The notes below the pieces were generated by a model. That model was given only the letters and a program-made list of their open reading frames with translations, was not told the DNA's origin and made no database searches. Shown here in pieces: positions 6,001-14,788 of a stretch of DNA of 32,861 nucleotides. Every line of letters begins with the position of its first letter. Position 1 is the stretch's first letter. The position numbers were made by a program, and so were the translations under genes. Source of the stretch: Fibrobacter succinogenes (GTDB taxonomy: Bacteria; Fibrobacterota; Fibrobacteria; Fibrobacterales; Fibrobacteraceae); the NCBI GenBank assembly GCA_902791475.1, contig CADAWC010000040.1, positions 1-32,861 of the forward strand. The letters run 5' to 3'.

Positions 6001-6492
6001 ATGAACAAAATCAAACTTATTGGCATCAACACAGCAGGGGCGAAACGCTTGTGGTATGGGCCAGAAACGAAAATCGGTGTTTTCGCGTCGAGAGATTTTG
6101 ACGCAAACGACTATCGCTTGGAGCAATGGGCCGCAGAAATGGGGCGATTTCACCAATGCCTTGTGGGCACGTTCCATTCGGATGCGGAGCGTCGCATTTT
6201 AGATATCGCGCTTGCGAACGGAGCTTTTGCGGTCTGGATTCGCGGGTGCAACCTCCCCCACATTTACCGTGGCACCATTGAAAAAGCAATGGAAAACGAC
6301 CACTTGCTGATGCTTTCGTGCTTCCACAGAAAGCATCACACAGAAGCGACTGCGCGTTATTGCGTGCAATTAGTGTCTATGTGCACGAAAAGGCACATGT
6401 TCTTTTTGAACGAAAACGATTCACTATTGGAGCCGGTTTACCGCAAGGTGGCTTGGCGTCACAACACGCAACTTTTTTACGAACGCGATTAG
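6001..6492 (+). CDS. Small DprA-like protein of the SLOG superfamily
   Basis: A 163-aa protein with AAGGGAG ribosome site. Motifs resemble short DprA/Smf-like SLOG proteins: the opening strand KIGVFASRDFD, then FHSDAERRILDIALANGAFAVWIRGC (compare the SGFHSPLEKxVLDxLL and ARG motif of these proteins), a final ENDHLLMLSCFH strand and TARYCVQLVSMCTKRHMFF helix. SLOG folds bind nucleotides or nucleic acids. It lacks the SAM and winged-helix domains of full DprA, so I do not assign transformation function. It stands alone with its own promoter and is not paired with a recognisable effector gene. Confidence 0.6.
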   Translation: MNKIKLIGINTAGAKRLWYGPETKIGVFASRDFDANDYRLEQWAAEMGRFHQCLVGTFHSDAERRILDIALANGAFAVWIRGCNLPHIYRGTIEKAMENDHLLMLSCFHRKHHTEATARYCVQLVSMCTKRHMFFLNENDSLLEPVYRKVAWRHNTQLFYERD

Positions 6493-6551
6493 TGCGCATT
6501 TCATTGCAGCAACAAGCGTTCATGCGATTTTTAAAAATATATCTTTAAAAT

Positions 6552-7286
6552 ATGATTAGAATTCTTCAAAAATCAATCTTCGCCCTCGCCATTTGCGGAG
6601 CAACTCTTTGCAGTTTTGCGGCAGACGCAAAGCCATACGTCAAGGCAGACGCGCTTCCGAACGCGCTCAACTTTTACCCGGCACCACCCGAAACAACATC
6701 AGTGCAGTTCATGTACGATATTTCGCAGTACATGTGGGGCAAGGCGATGCGAGCCGATTCCACACGTGCAGCCCTCGCGATTGCGCAAGCAGCAACGGGC
6801 TTAGACGTTATGCTTCGGATGTTCAGCGAACCTTTCGGCTTGGAGATTTCTGCAAAAAAGACTCCCGCCATCATGAACGTAATTGAGCGCGGAATAGCAA
6901 CGCTCCGCCAAGTAGGCCGAGTCCCGAAGAAGCACTACATGAGGCGTCGACCGTTCGACCGTTTCAATGAACCGACGCTCGTTCCTAAAGATGAAGAACT
7001 CTTAAGAAAGAATGGTTCTTACCCGTCGGGGCATACGATTCTTGCATGGTCCATGGCAATGTTGCTTGTTGAAATCAATCCATCCGCACAAGATGCGTTG
7101 TTAAAGTACGCTTACGAATGGGGGCAAAGCCGCGTGATTGCCGGGTTCCACTGGCAAAGCGATGTGGACGCCTCGAAGGTTCTCGTGTCGGCTGCATTTG
7201 CAAGTCTGCATAATGACGAAACATTCCTCGCCGACATGAAAAAAGCACGAGCCGAATTCAAGAAGTTATCTGCAAAGAAGAAATAA
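6552..7286 (+). CDS. Class A non-specific acid phosphatase (PAP2 superfamily)
   Basis: A 244-aa periplasmic protein with signal peptide MIRILQKSIFALAICGATLC-SFAADA. The PAP2 catalytic signature is complete: K126-x6-R133-P134 (motif 1), G155-S-Y-P-S-G-H161 (motif 2), and S193-R194-x5-H200-x3-D204 (motif 3). The GSYPSGHT sequence is characteristic of the PhoN/PhoC class A bacterial acid phosphatases, and the length is right. It releases phosphate from organic phosphomonoesters in the periplasm. Its stop and that of the convergent symporter gene are separated by a single base. Confidence 0.88.
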   Translation: MIRILQKSIFALAICGATLCSFAADAKPYVKADALPNALNFYPAPPETTSVQFMYDISQYMWGKAMRADSTRAALAIAQAATGLDVMLRMFSEPFGLEISAKKTPAIMNVIERGIATLRQVGRVPKKHYMRRRPFDRFNEPTLVPKDEELLRKNGSYPSGHTILAWSMAMLLVEINPSAQDALLKYAYEWGQSRVIAGFHWQSDVDASKVLVSAAFASLHNDETFLADMKKARAEFKKLSAKKK

Positions 7287-7287
7287 C

Positions 7288-8223
7288 TTACTTGTCCCAA
7301 CGGTGGTAAACATTCGCAAGAATCGCGCCGGATATGTTGTGCCAAACGGAGAATATGGCGCCGGGAACGGTCGCCATGGCAAGGCCCGAGAACGCGGTCG
7401 CTGCAAGACTTGTGGCAAGCCCTGAATTCTGCATGCCAATTTCGATGGAAAGCGCTTTCGTCTTGGGCGTAGAGAAGTGCAATAACTTCCCAAGTCCAAA
7501 GCCGCAGCCGTAACCGAGCAAATTGTGCAAAATCACCACCGCGAACACGATAAAACCGGTCGAAAGGATCTTCGTGGCATTGTGCGAGACGACTGCAGCA
7601 ACAATCATCGCGATGGCAATCACGGAAACGAGCGGCAAGACTTTGACCGCCCGCGCCGTCCATTTGCCAAAGAACTTGTTTATGACAAACCCTAACGTAA
7701 TCGGCACAATCACGACCTTCACGATGGAGAGGAACATCGCCATCACATCGACATTGACCGTTGTTCGGAGCAGCAAATAGGTAATCGCCGGAGTCAGCAC
7801 GGGAGCGAGCAGCGTATTCACGCTCGTCATGCCGACCGAAAGTGCAACATCGCCTTTCGAAAGATATGTGATGACGTTACTCGAAGTGCCTCCCGGGCAT
7901 GTGCCCACGAGAACGACACCTGCCATCAGCGCGGCATCAAGCCCGAACGCCTTCGAAAGCAAAAATGCGAGCCCGGGCATCACGATAAATTGCGCCGCGC
8001 ATCCAATCGTAATTTCTTTGAGCCGCATAAACACTAGCGCAAAGTCGCTGAGCTTGAGCGTAAGCCCCATGCCAAACATCACAACCATCAAGAGGTAATT
8101 CACCCAACTGAGCTCAATCCAGAGAGTCGATTTCGGAACAAATAGCGAGAGTGCCGCAATCGCGAGAACTACAATCGCCATCCACTTACCAATAAATTCA
8201 CTAATTTTTTCGAGAATGCGCAT
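7288..8223 (-). CDS. Bile acid:sodium symporter (BASS) family transporter
   Basis: A 311-aa inner-membrane protein with about nine or ten hydrophobic spans. The BASS hallmark segments are present: GTCPGGTSSNVITYLSKGD (residues about 106-124) followed by ALSV, and EIGMQNSGLATSLAA near the C-terminus. These regions form the crossover helices and sodium/substrate site. Homologues move bile acids, or pantothenate/ketopantoate (PanS), or 2-keto acids; substrate cannot be told from sequence. Ribosome site AAGGT lies before the ATG. It is followed convergently by the acid phosphatase. Confidence 0.88.
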   Translation of the reverse strand: MRILEKISEFIGKWMAIVVLAIAALSLFVPKSTLWIELSWVNYLLMVVMFGMGLTLKLSDFALVFMRLKEITIGCAAQFIVMPGLAFLLSKAFGLDAALMAGVVLVGTCPGGTSSNVITYLSKGDVALSVGMTSVNTLLAPVLTPAITYLLLRTTVNVDVMAMFLSIVKVVIVPITLGFVINKFFGKWTARAVKVLPLVSVIAIAMIVAAVVSHNATKILSTGFIVFAVVILHNLLGYGCGFGLGKLLHFSTPKTKALSIEIGMQNSGLATSLAATAFSGLAMATVPGAIFSVWHNISGAILANVYHRWDK

Positions 8224-8257
8224 TTTTAGACCTTATGATAATTACGCAAGTTTCGCC

Positions 8258-8713
8258 CTAGACTTTGTAGCCATACTTCCGCAATTTCTCGACATACAGC
8301 GAATCACTCAAGCGAGCCTTGGATTCAGCCATAAACTTGTCGTCATCCTTGCTTTGGAAACCGAGTTTGATTCGCAAAAAATTAAACATGCAGAATAGAG
8401 TCCCAAGGGCACTAAACACGCCCACAAGCAAAATTTTCATCGAATAGCCTCCCCCACCCGATTGGAACCAAATAAGGGCACCACAAATGGCCGCAATTGC
8501 CAAAAGGACCAAAGCACCTTTCAGAAAAAAACTGGAGTTATTACTGCGCGGGTCAAATCCGTCTATAGCGACTTCGCGCCACCGCCGATCCAAATATTCG
8601 CTACGGCAGGCCTTGCACTCACGAATCGGGCTTCCGTACATCCAACTGTTGCACGATTCACGATTTTTCGTTTTGCATTCCGGGCAAACCCATTCAACGT
8701 AACTCATTTGCAT
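8258..8713 (-). CDS. Zinc-ribbon protein with two membrane spans, unknown function
   Basis: A 151-aa protein starting at ATG 8713, fixed by a strong AGGAGG 5 nt upstream. The N-terminus has CPEC (residues about 10-13) and CKAC (about 33-36), a four-Cys zinc ribbon, with an extra Cys at about 21. Two hydrophobic helices follow (about 64-82 and 92-110), then a charged C-terminal tail. The gene is monocistronic by appearance. No function can be assigned; zinc-ribbon membrane proteins of this size are common and mostly uncharacterised. Confidence 0.68.
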   Translation of the reverse strand: MQMSYVEWVCPECKTKNRESCNSWMYGSPIRECKACRSEYLDRRWREVAIDGFDPRSNNSSFFLKGALVLLAIAAICGALIWFQSGGGGYSMKILLVGVFSALGTLFCMFNFLRIKLGFQSKDDDKFMAESKARLSDSLYVEKLRKYGYKV

Positions 8714-8886
8714 AAAATCCTCCTTGTTTTACGTATGAAATATAATTTTTAATAAAAATAATTTCTTCAATTTTCCAGTTTATCATTCCATTTACGTCTT
8801 AAAATAAAACTTTTTACACTCAATTATCACTTCATTTTCCTTTTTGCAATTAGATTTATTTGTACCAGCAAAGGGACGAGATTCAA

Positions 8887-9915
8887 ATGAACGAAACACT
8901 CCAATTATTATCAAAACACCGAAGCGCCATTATGGGGCTTGCAATAATATGGGTGATGCTGTTTCATTTACGCGTGCCCACAGACATAGCCCTCATTGAC
9001 TTTATCAGGTCTGTCGGTTATGGCGGCGTAGACATTTTCTTATTCTTGTCCGGTTTCGGTCTTTACTATTCCCTATCCAGAAAAAATTTTGATTTAAAGA
9101 AATATTATAAGAGCCGATTTTTTCGTATCATTCCCGAATTTTGGGTTGTGACAGGCATCGTTTTCTTAGCTCAAATGGATTTTAGCACCAGAGCGTTTTA
9201 TTTGTTGATATGCAAGGCAACAACATTAGGCTATTGGATTGGATACCGTGATGAGACGTGGTTTATCTCATGCATTATTTTTTTGTACGCAATATACCCC
9301 ATTTACTTTAAACTGTTCAAAAAATATGGGATTAAAGCATCCTTCTATTTCATCGGGGCAGGACTTTCATTAATGTTAATCTACGCCTTAACTTGCATTC
9401 TTTGCTACAACAACAAGAACTACGGCGGATTCATCATCCTCACTTACGCAAGGATTCCGATATTTTTCATAGGCGCTATTTTTGGTCATTGGGCAAAAGA
9501 CGGATGCAACATTAGACTCACAAAAAAGCTAAAAGCAATCGGATTGGCTGCCGCGTTTATCGCAACAGTTATTTTATTTATATTCCAAAACTATTTCTTC
9601 TATGCACTGCAAACTTGCTCCCTCGCCTACCTTCCTTACATTATCATCACCCCTGTTCTGTGCATTCTTCTTGCGAAATTTTTTGACAAATACAAAACAG
9701 TCGATAAAATTTTCACAGTCTTTGGGTTAATGTCTTTGGAATTGTATTTGTGCCACATATTTATATACAAATTATTTTTTGATTTTATAGATTTTTTGGA
9801 TAAGGATTCTTCGAACATTCTGACCATGCTAATTTCATTTTTTGCGGCATACCTCTTGTACATCGTCAACAAAAAAGTCTTGTCAAGAAGAACAAACATT
9901 AGAATTAGGCCCTAA
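8887..9915 (+). CDS. Acyltransferase-3 family membrane protein
   Basis: A 342-aa protein of about ten membrane spans. The start at 8887 follows an AAAGGGACGAG ribosome region. The N-terminal HRSAIMGLAIIWVMLFHL and the following GYGGVDIFLFLSGFGLYYSL are the signature of the acyltransferase-3/OafA-type family (PF01757), including the conserved His in span 1 and the FLSGF motif. A region with R-x10 and FRIIPEFW matches the R-x-x-RIxP segment of the family. Such proteins O-acetylate or acylate cell-surface polysaccharides, peptidoglycan or glycolipids. The substrate is unknown, and no polysaccharide cluster surrounds it. Confidence 0.85.
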   Translation: MNETLQLLSKHRSAIMGLAIIWVMLFHLRVPTDIALIDFIRSVGYGGVDIFLFLSGFGLYYSLSRKNFDLKKYYKSRFFRIIPEFWVVTGIVFLAQMDFSTRAFYLLICKATTLGYWIGYRDETWFISCIIFLYAIYPIYFKLFKKYGIKASFYFIGAGLSLMLIYALTCILCYNNKNYGGFIILTYARIPIFFIGAIFGHWAKDGCNIRLTKKLKAIGLAAAFIATVILFIFQNYFFYALQTCSLAYLPYIIITPVLCILLAKFFDKYKTVDKIFTVFGLMSLELYLCHIFIYKLFFDFIDFLDKDSSNILTMLISFFAAYLLYIVNKKVLSRRTNIRIRP

Positions 9916-9974
9916 CGCCATTCGAGGTTATGCAAAGTCCATGTTGCAGAACCGCTTTTATTACATTTTAAAAC

Positions 9975-10544
9975 ATGAATCTAAAGAAATTTTTCAAGCT
10001 ATACATCACAGTTGCAATTTCTGTCTTTGCAACTGCCTGCACAACGTCTGCACCAGAGGACAACTGCAAAGAAGTATCTTACGATAATATACAGTGTTAT
10101 AAATATTCACACGATGAATGCGGGAATATTATTTGTGCACCAGATGCGTTTAACCAAGAGGACTATTTTACCTCTATCCTCGATGCCGTTCAAGAATCAG
10201 GCAAATACACGACTCGCGATTCCGTGGCGGCATACCTGTGCAAGTTCGACAAGTTGCCAAGCAACTATGTTGGCAAAGACGAAGGCCAACAACTTTACGA
10301 ATCCAAGACCGGCAAGACATTTGAAAAGTGGAATTTCAACCCGTGGACAACAATCGGTGTGATGATTGGCGGAGACTCGTTCAGCAACGACAAATCCATG
10401 TTACCCCAAGGTTCCTATCACGAAGCCGATGTCGATTACTCCGCAAACAATCGTGGAACAAAGCGACTTATGTATCAAGGCGGCTGTACAATTTACTACA
10501 CCGCAAACCATTACGAATCTTATAGCGAAATTAAAATTCATTAA
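9975..10544 (+). CDS. Barnase-like secreted ribonuclease (N1/T1 family) lipoprotein
   Basis: A 189-aa protein with a lipoprotein-type signal (Cys22 in FATAC). Residues about 85-189 align with barnase: YLCKFDKLPSNYVGKDEGQ, then IGGDSFSN, YHEADVDY, GTKRLMY and a final YYTANHYESYSEI. The catalytic set is intact, with K93, E150, R160, R164, H179, Y180 matching barnase K27, E73, R83, R87, H102, Y103 at identical spacing (E+10, +14, +29, +30). This predicts a guanyl-preferring extracellular or periplasmic RNase anchored to the envelope. The Shine-Dalgarno is poor. No barstar-like gene is visible in the window. A 41-nt gap separates it from the glycoside hydrolase gene. Confidence 0.88.
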   Translation: MNLKKFFKLYITVAISVFATACTTSAPEDNCKEVSYDNIQCYKYSHDECGNIICAPDAFNQEDYFTSILDAVQESGKYTTRDSVAAYLCKFDKLPSNYVGKDEGQQLYESKTGKTFEKWNFNPWTTIGVMIGGDSFSNDKSMLPQGSYHEADVDYSANNRGTKRLMYQGGCTIYYTANHYESYSEIKIH

Positions 10545-10585
10545 ATTTTACAAAACAAGCCCTACCCCATTCCTGAGGAGCTTTT

Positions 10586-13513
10586 ATGAAATTTGGTATC
10601 AAGAATTTTTTGTGCGGGACGGCATTCGCACTTTCTGCGACATCTGCGTTTGCCGCACAGAACATCATTGAAATTGACGATGCACATCCGGGCGTTGTCA
10701 TCAACAAACAGAACATGATGGGCGCCGATCTTGCCATTTGGAATCCGCCTACGCGCTATTACGACATGACGCCCGCCCTCGTTGATGGCGGCTACACGAT
10801 ATTCCGTTTCCCGAACGGAAGCTTGAGCAATGACTACCACTGGAATGGCGCAGGCAAATACGATAGCACTGGACTCTGGACACCAAGCGAAGAAAGCTGG
10901 GCTCCGGGATTCCTCGGCGAAACAATTTACCGCGGCACGACAAAGGACAACTATGGTTTTATCCGTCGCAGTCACCTTGCCGATAACAACATGAACACCA
11001 TGTGGTGGGGCGAAATACTCGACCCGAAAGACCCTCCTTGGGTTGTCATTGAGTTCCCCGAAAAGAAAGACCTCGACTCCATCATCATCGACTGGGGCAA
11101 TCTCCGCCCGAAGTCTTTTGAGCTTTCGTACTGGACCGAAGACTATGCCGATTATCCGGGTGTCCACCAACACGCAGAGAATAAATTAAAGAGATGGGGC
11201 ACAGTCAAGGTTACAGGCAACCAAACCAAGTACAAATTTCCAACAACGCGAGCACGCTATGTTGCCTTAAAGTTCAAGACGACCGACTTGCCGTCTAAAG
11301 GCGTGCAAATCCGAGAAATGAAGCTTTATAGCGGCTCTGACGATTTGCTCGCCGGGAACGACTACAAGTTTTTTGCGATGTCCACTCGCAACGGCGATAA
11401 GCCTCGCACCGACTGGACAAACATCAAGTGGCACTTTGAAGAATTCATGACCTACATCAACCAGCTCCCGAAACTTGTCAATGGTCAAAAAGCTCAAGCC
11501 GTCATTTGTGTCAACGCAGGCACAGGCACCTCTAAGGAAGCCGCCGCCTGGGTGCGCTACGCCAACAAAGTCAAAAAGTACAACATCAAGCAATGGCAAA
11601 TCGGCAACGAACTTGACGGCGAATGGGAAGAATCCGGTCCGCTCTCGGCGAGGCAATATGCAGCGCGCTTTATCGAATACGCCCGCGCCATGAAGGCCGT
11701 TGATCCAAGTATCATCTTGCATGGTCCGCTATTCAGCACGCACAAGATGTTGCAAAAAGGCGCTGGCCTCAATGATGGCAAATACTGGATGGCTGAATTT
11801 TTGCGCATCGTTGGTGAAGCAGAAAAAGCCGATGGCAAGCGCTATCTCGACGTCGTTGACTTGCACACTTATCCGTACTGGGCACCGAACAACCTGAATG
11901 CCGCAGACATGCTCAAGGCGAGCCTCGATGTCGCTCACAACGCCGACACGCTCAATGCCTGGATGAACAAATATCTTGAAGGCAAACGCCGCGTATTCCT
12001 CTCAGAATTCAGCACATCCGTGCAAGGCTCTCAAATTTGGATGGACTACCCGCAGGCGGCCGGCATGGCAAACATTTTTGCACAATACGCCGTCCGCTTT
12101 GGCGACCGTTTCCAGGCTCTCCCGTGGGATGCCTTTGGCAACGTGTTTGAAGGCCCGGACCACACATGGGGCGTCATCAGCATGACAGCTCTAGTCAAGG
12201 AAGGATCCTGGAATCGTTGGGCAAGCCTTGAACCCACCGCCGAATATTACGGTGTCTACATGACGTTCAAGCGATTCCTCGAAAGCGGTTACGCCGTCGT
12301 TCCCGTCAAGAGCACCACAGAATCCATCGTGCCATACGCCATTTGCAAAGGCAACAGCTGCAACGTGCTTCTCGTGAACCTCACCGACACCAAGCAAATT
12401 GTGCAGGTCGACCGCAAGAGCGAAAAGAAAAAGCCGAGCAATGCACGCGTAGAAGTTGACGTGTTTGGCGCAGAACAGTTCAAGTGGATTGGTGACCAGC
12501 GCGACGCTTACCCGTACCCGAAAATGGGTCCGAGCGGCCGCCGCATCGAAGGCAAGAACCGCGATATCGAAGTGCCGCCGTTTGGAACTGTCGTTGTCCG
12601 CATGAACCCGGCTCAGCAAAACAGCGCACCCGAAGTTCTCGCCGCAGCACTTGAAAAGAAGGTCCTTGTCGTCGGCGATACGCTTGACCTCTTCGTGACC
12701 GCAGTACAAGAAGGTGGCGAGCTCGCCGGTGCAGAAGTTCAAATCAAGAAATGGGACAAGAACGGTCCGCTTACGGTTCGTGCAACTCCTGATGACGGCA
12801 AATGGAATTCTTCCATCGAAAGTTTCCACTTGCAAATTCCGCTCACCGAAAAAGTCTCGATCGGCAATAAAGAAATCAAAGTTTCCATCACAAGCAAGAA
12901 CAAAAAACAGACATCGTTCAACATTCCATTCCGCGTCCGTGGCGCTTACCGCACCACAAGCGTGATGCAGAACTTCGACAACGGTTTAGACAACGTATCG
13001 TGGTTCCCGGTCGTGAATGGTGACAATGCAACTTCGATGGATGCAAAAATCTACAACGGCAATCCTCCGCTTGGCGGCTACATCCGTCACGACTTCATCG
13101 TCGAACAACCGCCTAATCTCGGCTGGCCGAACTACTCCGGCGCATACTACAACGTCCCCGAAGAAGTCAAGAAATCCGTCGGCATCGTTTTCGATTACGC
13201 CACGGCGCACAACAATCCGCAAGGCTATATTGAACTGCAAATCATGTCGAGCCAGGTCGAAGACTACGACGAATTCATGGTACGCCTCAAGAACACGCGA
13301 GGCAACTGGGTTCGCGACACGCTCATCTGGGAAAACATGAAGCAGGAAGGCTGGGGCAAGACAATTCCGCAACTCGACCCGACCAAGATCAAGAACTTTG
13401 CCTTCCGCGCTCGCTACAGCGGCAAGGGATTCATCAACCTCGACAACATCTACTTGCTTGGAGAAAACGGCAAGGAAGTCCCGATGCCAAGAGGCCTGCG
13501 GAGACTCCGATAG
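10586..13513 (+). CDS. Large secreted glycoside hydrolase (clan GH-A type) with discoidin-like insertion
   Basis: A 975-aa protein with Sec signal peptide (cleavage near AFA-AQ) and ribosome site AGGAG. Residues about 120-250 carry an F5/8-type C (discoidin/CBM32-like) module between the first catalytic strands. The catalytic TIM barrel shows WQIGNELDGEW with the acid/base Glu342 and RRVFLSEFS with candidate nucleophile Glu474, as in clan GH-A retaining enzymes; the NELDGEW motif is closest in memory to GH51 and related families. A beta-sandwich follows at about 570-690, and residues about 815-965 resemble a CBM11-like carbohydrate-binding module ending in FINLDNIYLLG. It probably cleaves plant hemicellulose outside the cell. 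The exact GH family is not decided. Confidence 0.8.
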   Translation: MKFGIKNFLCGTAFALSATSAFAAQNIIEIDDAHPGVVINKQNMMGADLAIWNPPTRYYDMTPALVDGGYTIFRFPNGSLSNDYHWNGAGKYDSTGLWTPSEESWAPGFLGETIYRGTTKDNYGFIRRSHLADNNMNTMWWGEILDPKDPPWVVIEFPEKKDLDSIIIDWGNLRPKSFELSYWTEDYADYPGVHQHAENKLKRWGTVKVTGNQTKYKFPTTRARYVALKFKTTDLPSKGVQIREMKLYSGSDDLLAGNDYKFFAMSTRNGDKPRTDWTNIKWHFEEFMTYINQLPKLVNGQKAQAVICVNAGTGTSKEAAAWVRYANKVKKYNIKQWQIGNELDGEWEESGPLSARQYAARFIEYARAMKAVDPSIILHGPLFSTHKMLQKGAGLNDGKYWMAEFLRIVGEAEKADGKRYLDVVDLHTYPYWAPNNLNAADMLKASLDVAHNADTLNAWMNKYLEGKRRVFLSEFSTSVQGSQIWMDYPQAAGMANIFAQYAVRFGDRFQALPWDAFGNVFEGPDHTWGVISMTALVKEGSWNRWASLEPTAEYYGVYMTFKRFLESGYAVVPVKSTTESIVPYAICKGNSCNVLLVNLTDTKQIVQVDRKSEKKKPSNARVEVDVFGAEQFKWIGDQRDAYPYPKMGPSGRRIEGKNRDIEVPPFGTVVVRMNPAQQNSAPEVLAAALEKKVLVVGDTLDLFVTAVQEGGELAGAEVQIKKWDKNGPLTVRATPDDGKWNSSIESFHLQIPLTEKVSIGNKEIKVSITSKNKKQTSFNIPFRVRGAYRTTSVMQNFDNGLDNVSWFPVVNGDNATSMDAKIYNGNPPLGGYIRHDFIVEQPPNLGWPNYSGAYYNVPEEVKKSVGIVFDYATAHNNPQGYIELQIMSSQVEDYDEFMVRLKNTRGNWVRDTLIWENMKQEGWGKTIPQLDPTKIKNFAFRARYSGKGFINLDNIYLLGENGKEVPMPRGLRRLR

Positions 13514-13540
13514 TATCAGCGATTCGAGACGCGTATGGTG

Positions 13541-13562
13541 ATGCCGGCACAAAGGCCGGCAT
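13541..13562. repeat. REP-like palindrome
   Basis: ATGCCGGC (13541-13548) and GCCGGCAT (13555-13562) form a perfect 8-bp stem with a 6-nt loop, followed by GACA. The ...GGCATGACA edge resembles those of the composite element at 20125-20212, suggesting a dispersed intergenic family. Confidence 0.5.
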
Positions 13563-13568
13563 GACATG

Positions 13569-13606
13569 AAAAAAAAGACGCCGTCCTTGCGAAAAGCAGG
13601 GGCGGC
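13569..13606 (-). terminator. Intrinsic terminator of the duplicated-domain gene
   Basis: Arms 13596-13606 and 13580-13590 form an 11-bp stem with two wobble pairs and a 5-nt loop; on the minus strand it is followed by GTC and an eight-U run (complement of 13569-13576). It ends the minus-strand transcript and may also slow plus-strand transcription from the glycoside hydrolase gene. Confidence 0.72.
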
Positions 13607-13653
13607 GATTTTCATATTATGAATCCTATCGCCTTCGGCTCCAGGATGACTAA

Positions 13654-14664
13654 TTACGCGAGTTCATTCACGTGCTGAAGCACAAGCTTTTGTGCAGCAC
13701 CATTGTACAAGACGGCGTCATAGTTTTCACCATTCTTGCCCACGCGCGATTCCGTCACTATGCCGTTCTGAGCGCCCGCTTCCGTCGGTTCAAAATAAAT
13801 CTTGCCAAGAGCGGTCTTCTTTTCTTCAAGCATGTTCTGAGCGACAAACCAGTCGCGAATCGTCTTGAAATAAATCTTTTCCACATTCGAATCCTGCGGG
13901 AGCAAATCGTTCAAGCGTCTAGCAATTTCGCTGACCGGCACCGGAGATTCATCGGCCGGATAATTCTTGAGCTGTTCTTCGGTCACATGGAATTTTTCCT
14001 TACCACTACGGCCAGTCTCACCCAATTCGGCACGAGTCTTACGCCTAGCCAAGCGTTCATTCGCCTGCGCCACGCATTTGTCAATATTATCCAAGATAAA
14101 CTTCTGAGCATCGGCATTGCACTTTGTGTAAATCGAATGGTGCCCACGGATATCCGCTTCGACCTTTGCAAAGCCAAGTTCTTCACCACGCGGAGTCGGC
14201 AAATTCAAGTCCTTACCCTTATCGCCTTCTTCTTTCAAAAGGATTCCTTCTCTCGAAAGCACTTCAGCAACATCCGCATACACAAGCGGCATCATTCCAC
14301 TCCCATGCGGAATCAAAAAGTTTAGGCGACGAACAACGCCCGACACAGAAACCGGTTCAACAGAAATTTCGAACTTGGACAACATTTCAGGCGTGAAGAC
14401 GAGTTCCTGCGTTACCACTTCACGAACTGGACGCGGCTTTACAACCTTTTGTGGCCTCGGTGCAATCGGCTTTTCAAGGCGTTCCATCACCGGCATCACT
14501 TTTTGCTTTAAATAATCCGCCACATAAGCAAGACACTTGCTAATACGTTCCTGCTTACAAACATCTGCTTCCGGCAAAGATTCCTCAGTCAAAGGATTCA
14601 CCCCACAAGAAAGCTTTCGCAAATACAATTCAGCACGTTCAAGAATCTTTATTTCTGCTGGCAT
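13654..14664 (-). CDS. Protein with internally duplicated domain, unknown function (possibly DNA-binding)
   Basis: 336 aa from ATG 14664, which has AAGGGA upstream. The N-terminal region holds a helical motif with GVNPLTEESLPEAD followed by RISKCLAYVADYLKQKV. Two similar units follow at residues about 90-194 and 225-334. Each starts F-x-x-E/T-x-x-L and a PVxVSxxxRRLNxLxP segment, continues with a predicted winged-helix-like helix pair, and ends NADAQKFILDNID or NGAAQKLVLQHVN. The repeated RRLN helix suggests tandem nucleic-acid-binding domains, but this is inference. The protein has no signal peptide, so it is cytoplasmic. No name recognised. Confidence 0.7.
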   Translation of the reverse strand: MPAEIKILERAELYLRKLSCGVNPLTEESLPEADVCKQERISKCLAYVADYLKQKVMPVMERLEKPIAPRPQKVVKPRPVREVVTQELVFTPEMLSKFEISVEPVSVSGVVRRLNFLIPHGSGMMPLVYADVAEVLSREGILLKEEGDKGKDLNLPTPRGEELGFAKVEADIRGHHSIYTKCNADAQKFILDNIDKCVAQANERLARRKTRAELGETGRSGKEKFHVTEEQLKNYPADESPVPVSEIARRLNDLLPQDSNVEKIYFKTIRDWFVAQNMLEEKKTALGKIYFEPTEAGAQNGIVTESRVGKNGENYDAVLYNGAAQKLVLQHVNELA

Positions 14665-14723
14665 TTTTAACAATCCCTTTTTAATCTTTTTCAGGCTAGA
14701 ACAATATAACATCTTTTATCAAC

Positions 14724-14759
14724 AAAAAAGCCAGTGCAGCTCTTAACCGCACCAGCTTT
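14724..14759 (-). terminator. Intrinsic terminator of the 27-aa membrane peptide gene
   Basis: Minus strand AAAGCTGGTGC (14759-14749) pairs with GCACTGGCTTT (14737-14727) over 11 bp; two positions pair only as G-U wobble in this orientation, which indicates the minus strand is the functional one. A U-run (complement of 14724-14729) follows. Confidence 0.7.
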
Positions 14760-14788
14760 ATGCCTATACACCAAATTTTACTTAAAGA

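Noticed and set aside
5880..6101. 73-aa frame covering the leader of the SLOG gene
   Set aside because: Crosses the terminator-like hairpin and overlaps the real start; no ribosome site of its own; composition typical of chance frames.
13541..13562. Terminator of the large glycoside hydrolase
   Set aside because: The hairpin lacks a T-run on the plus strand; kept only as a REP-like palindrome. The true GH stop signal is not identified.
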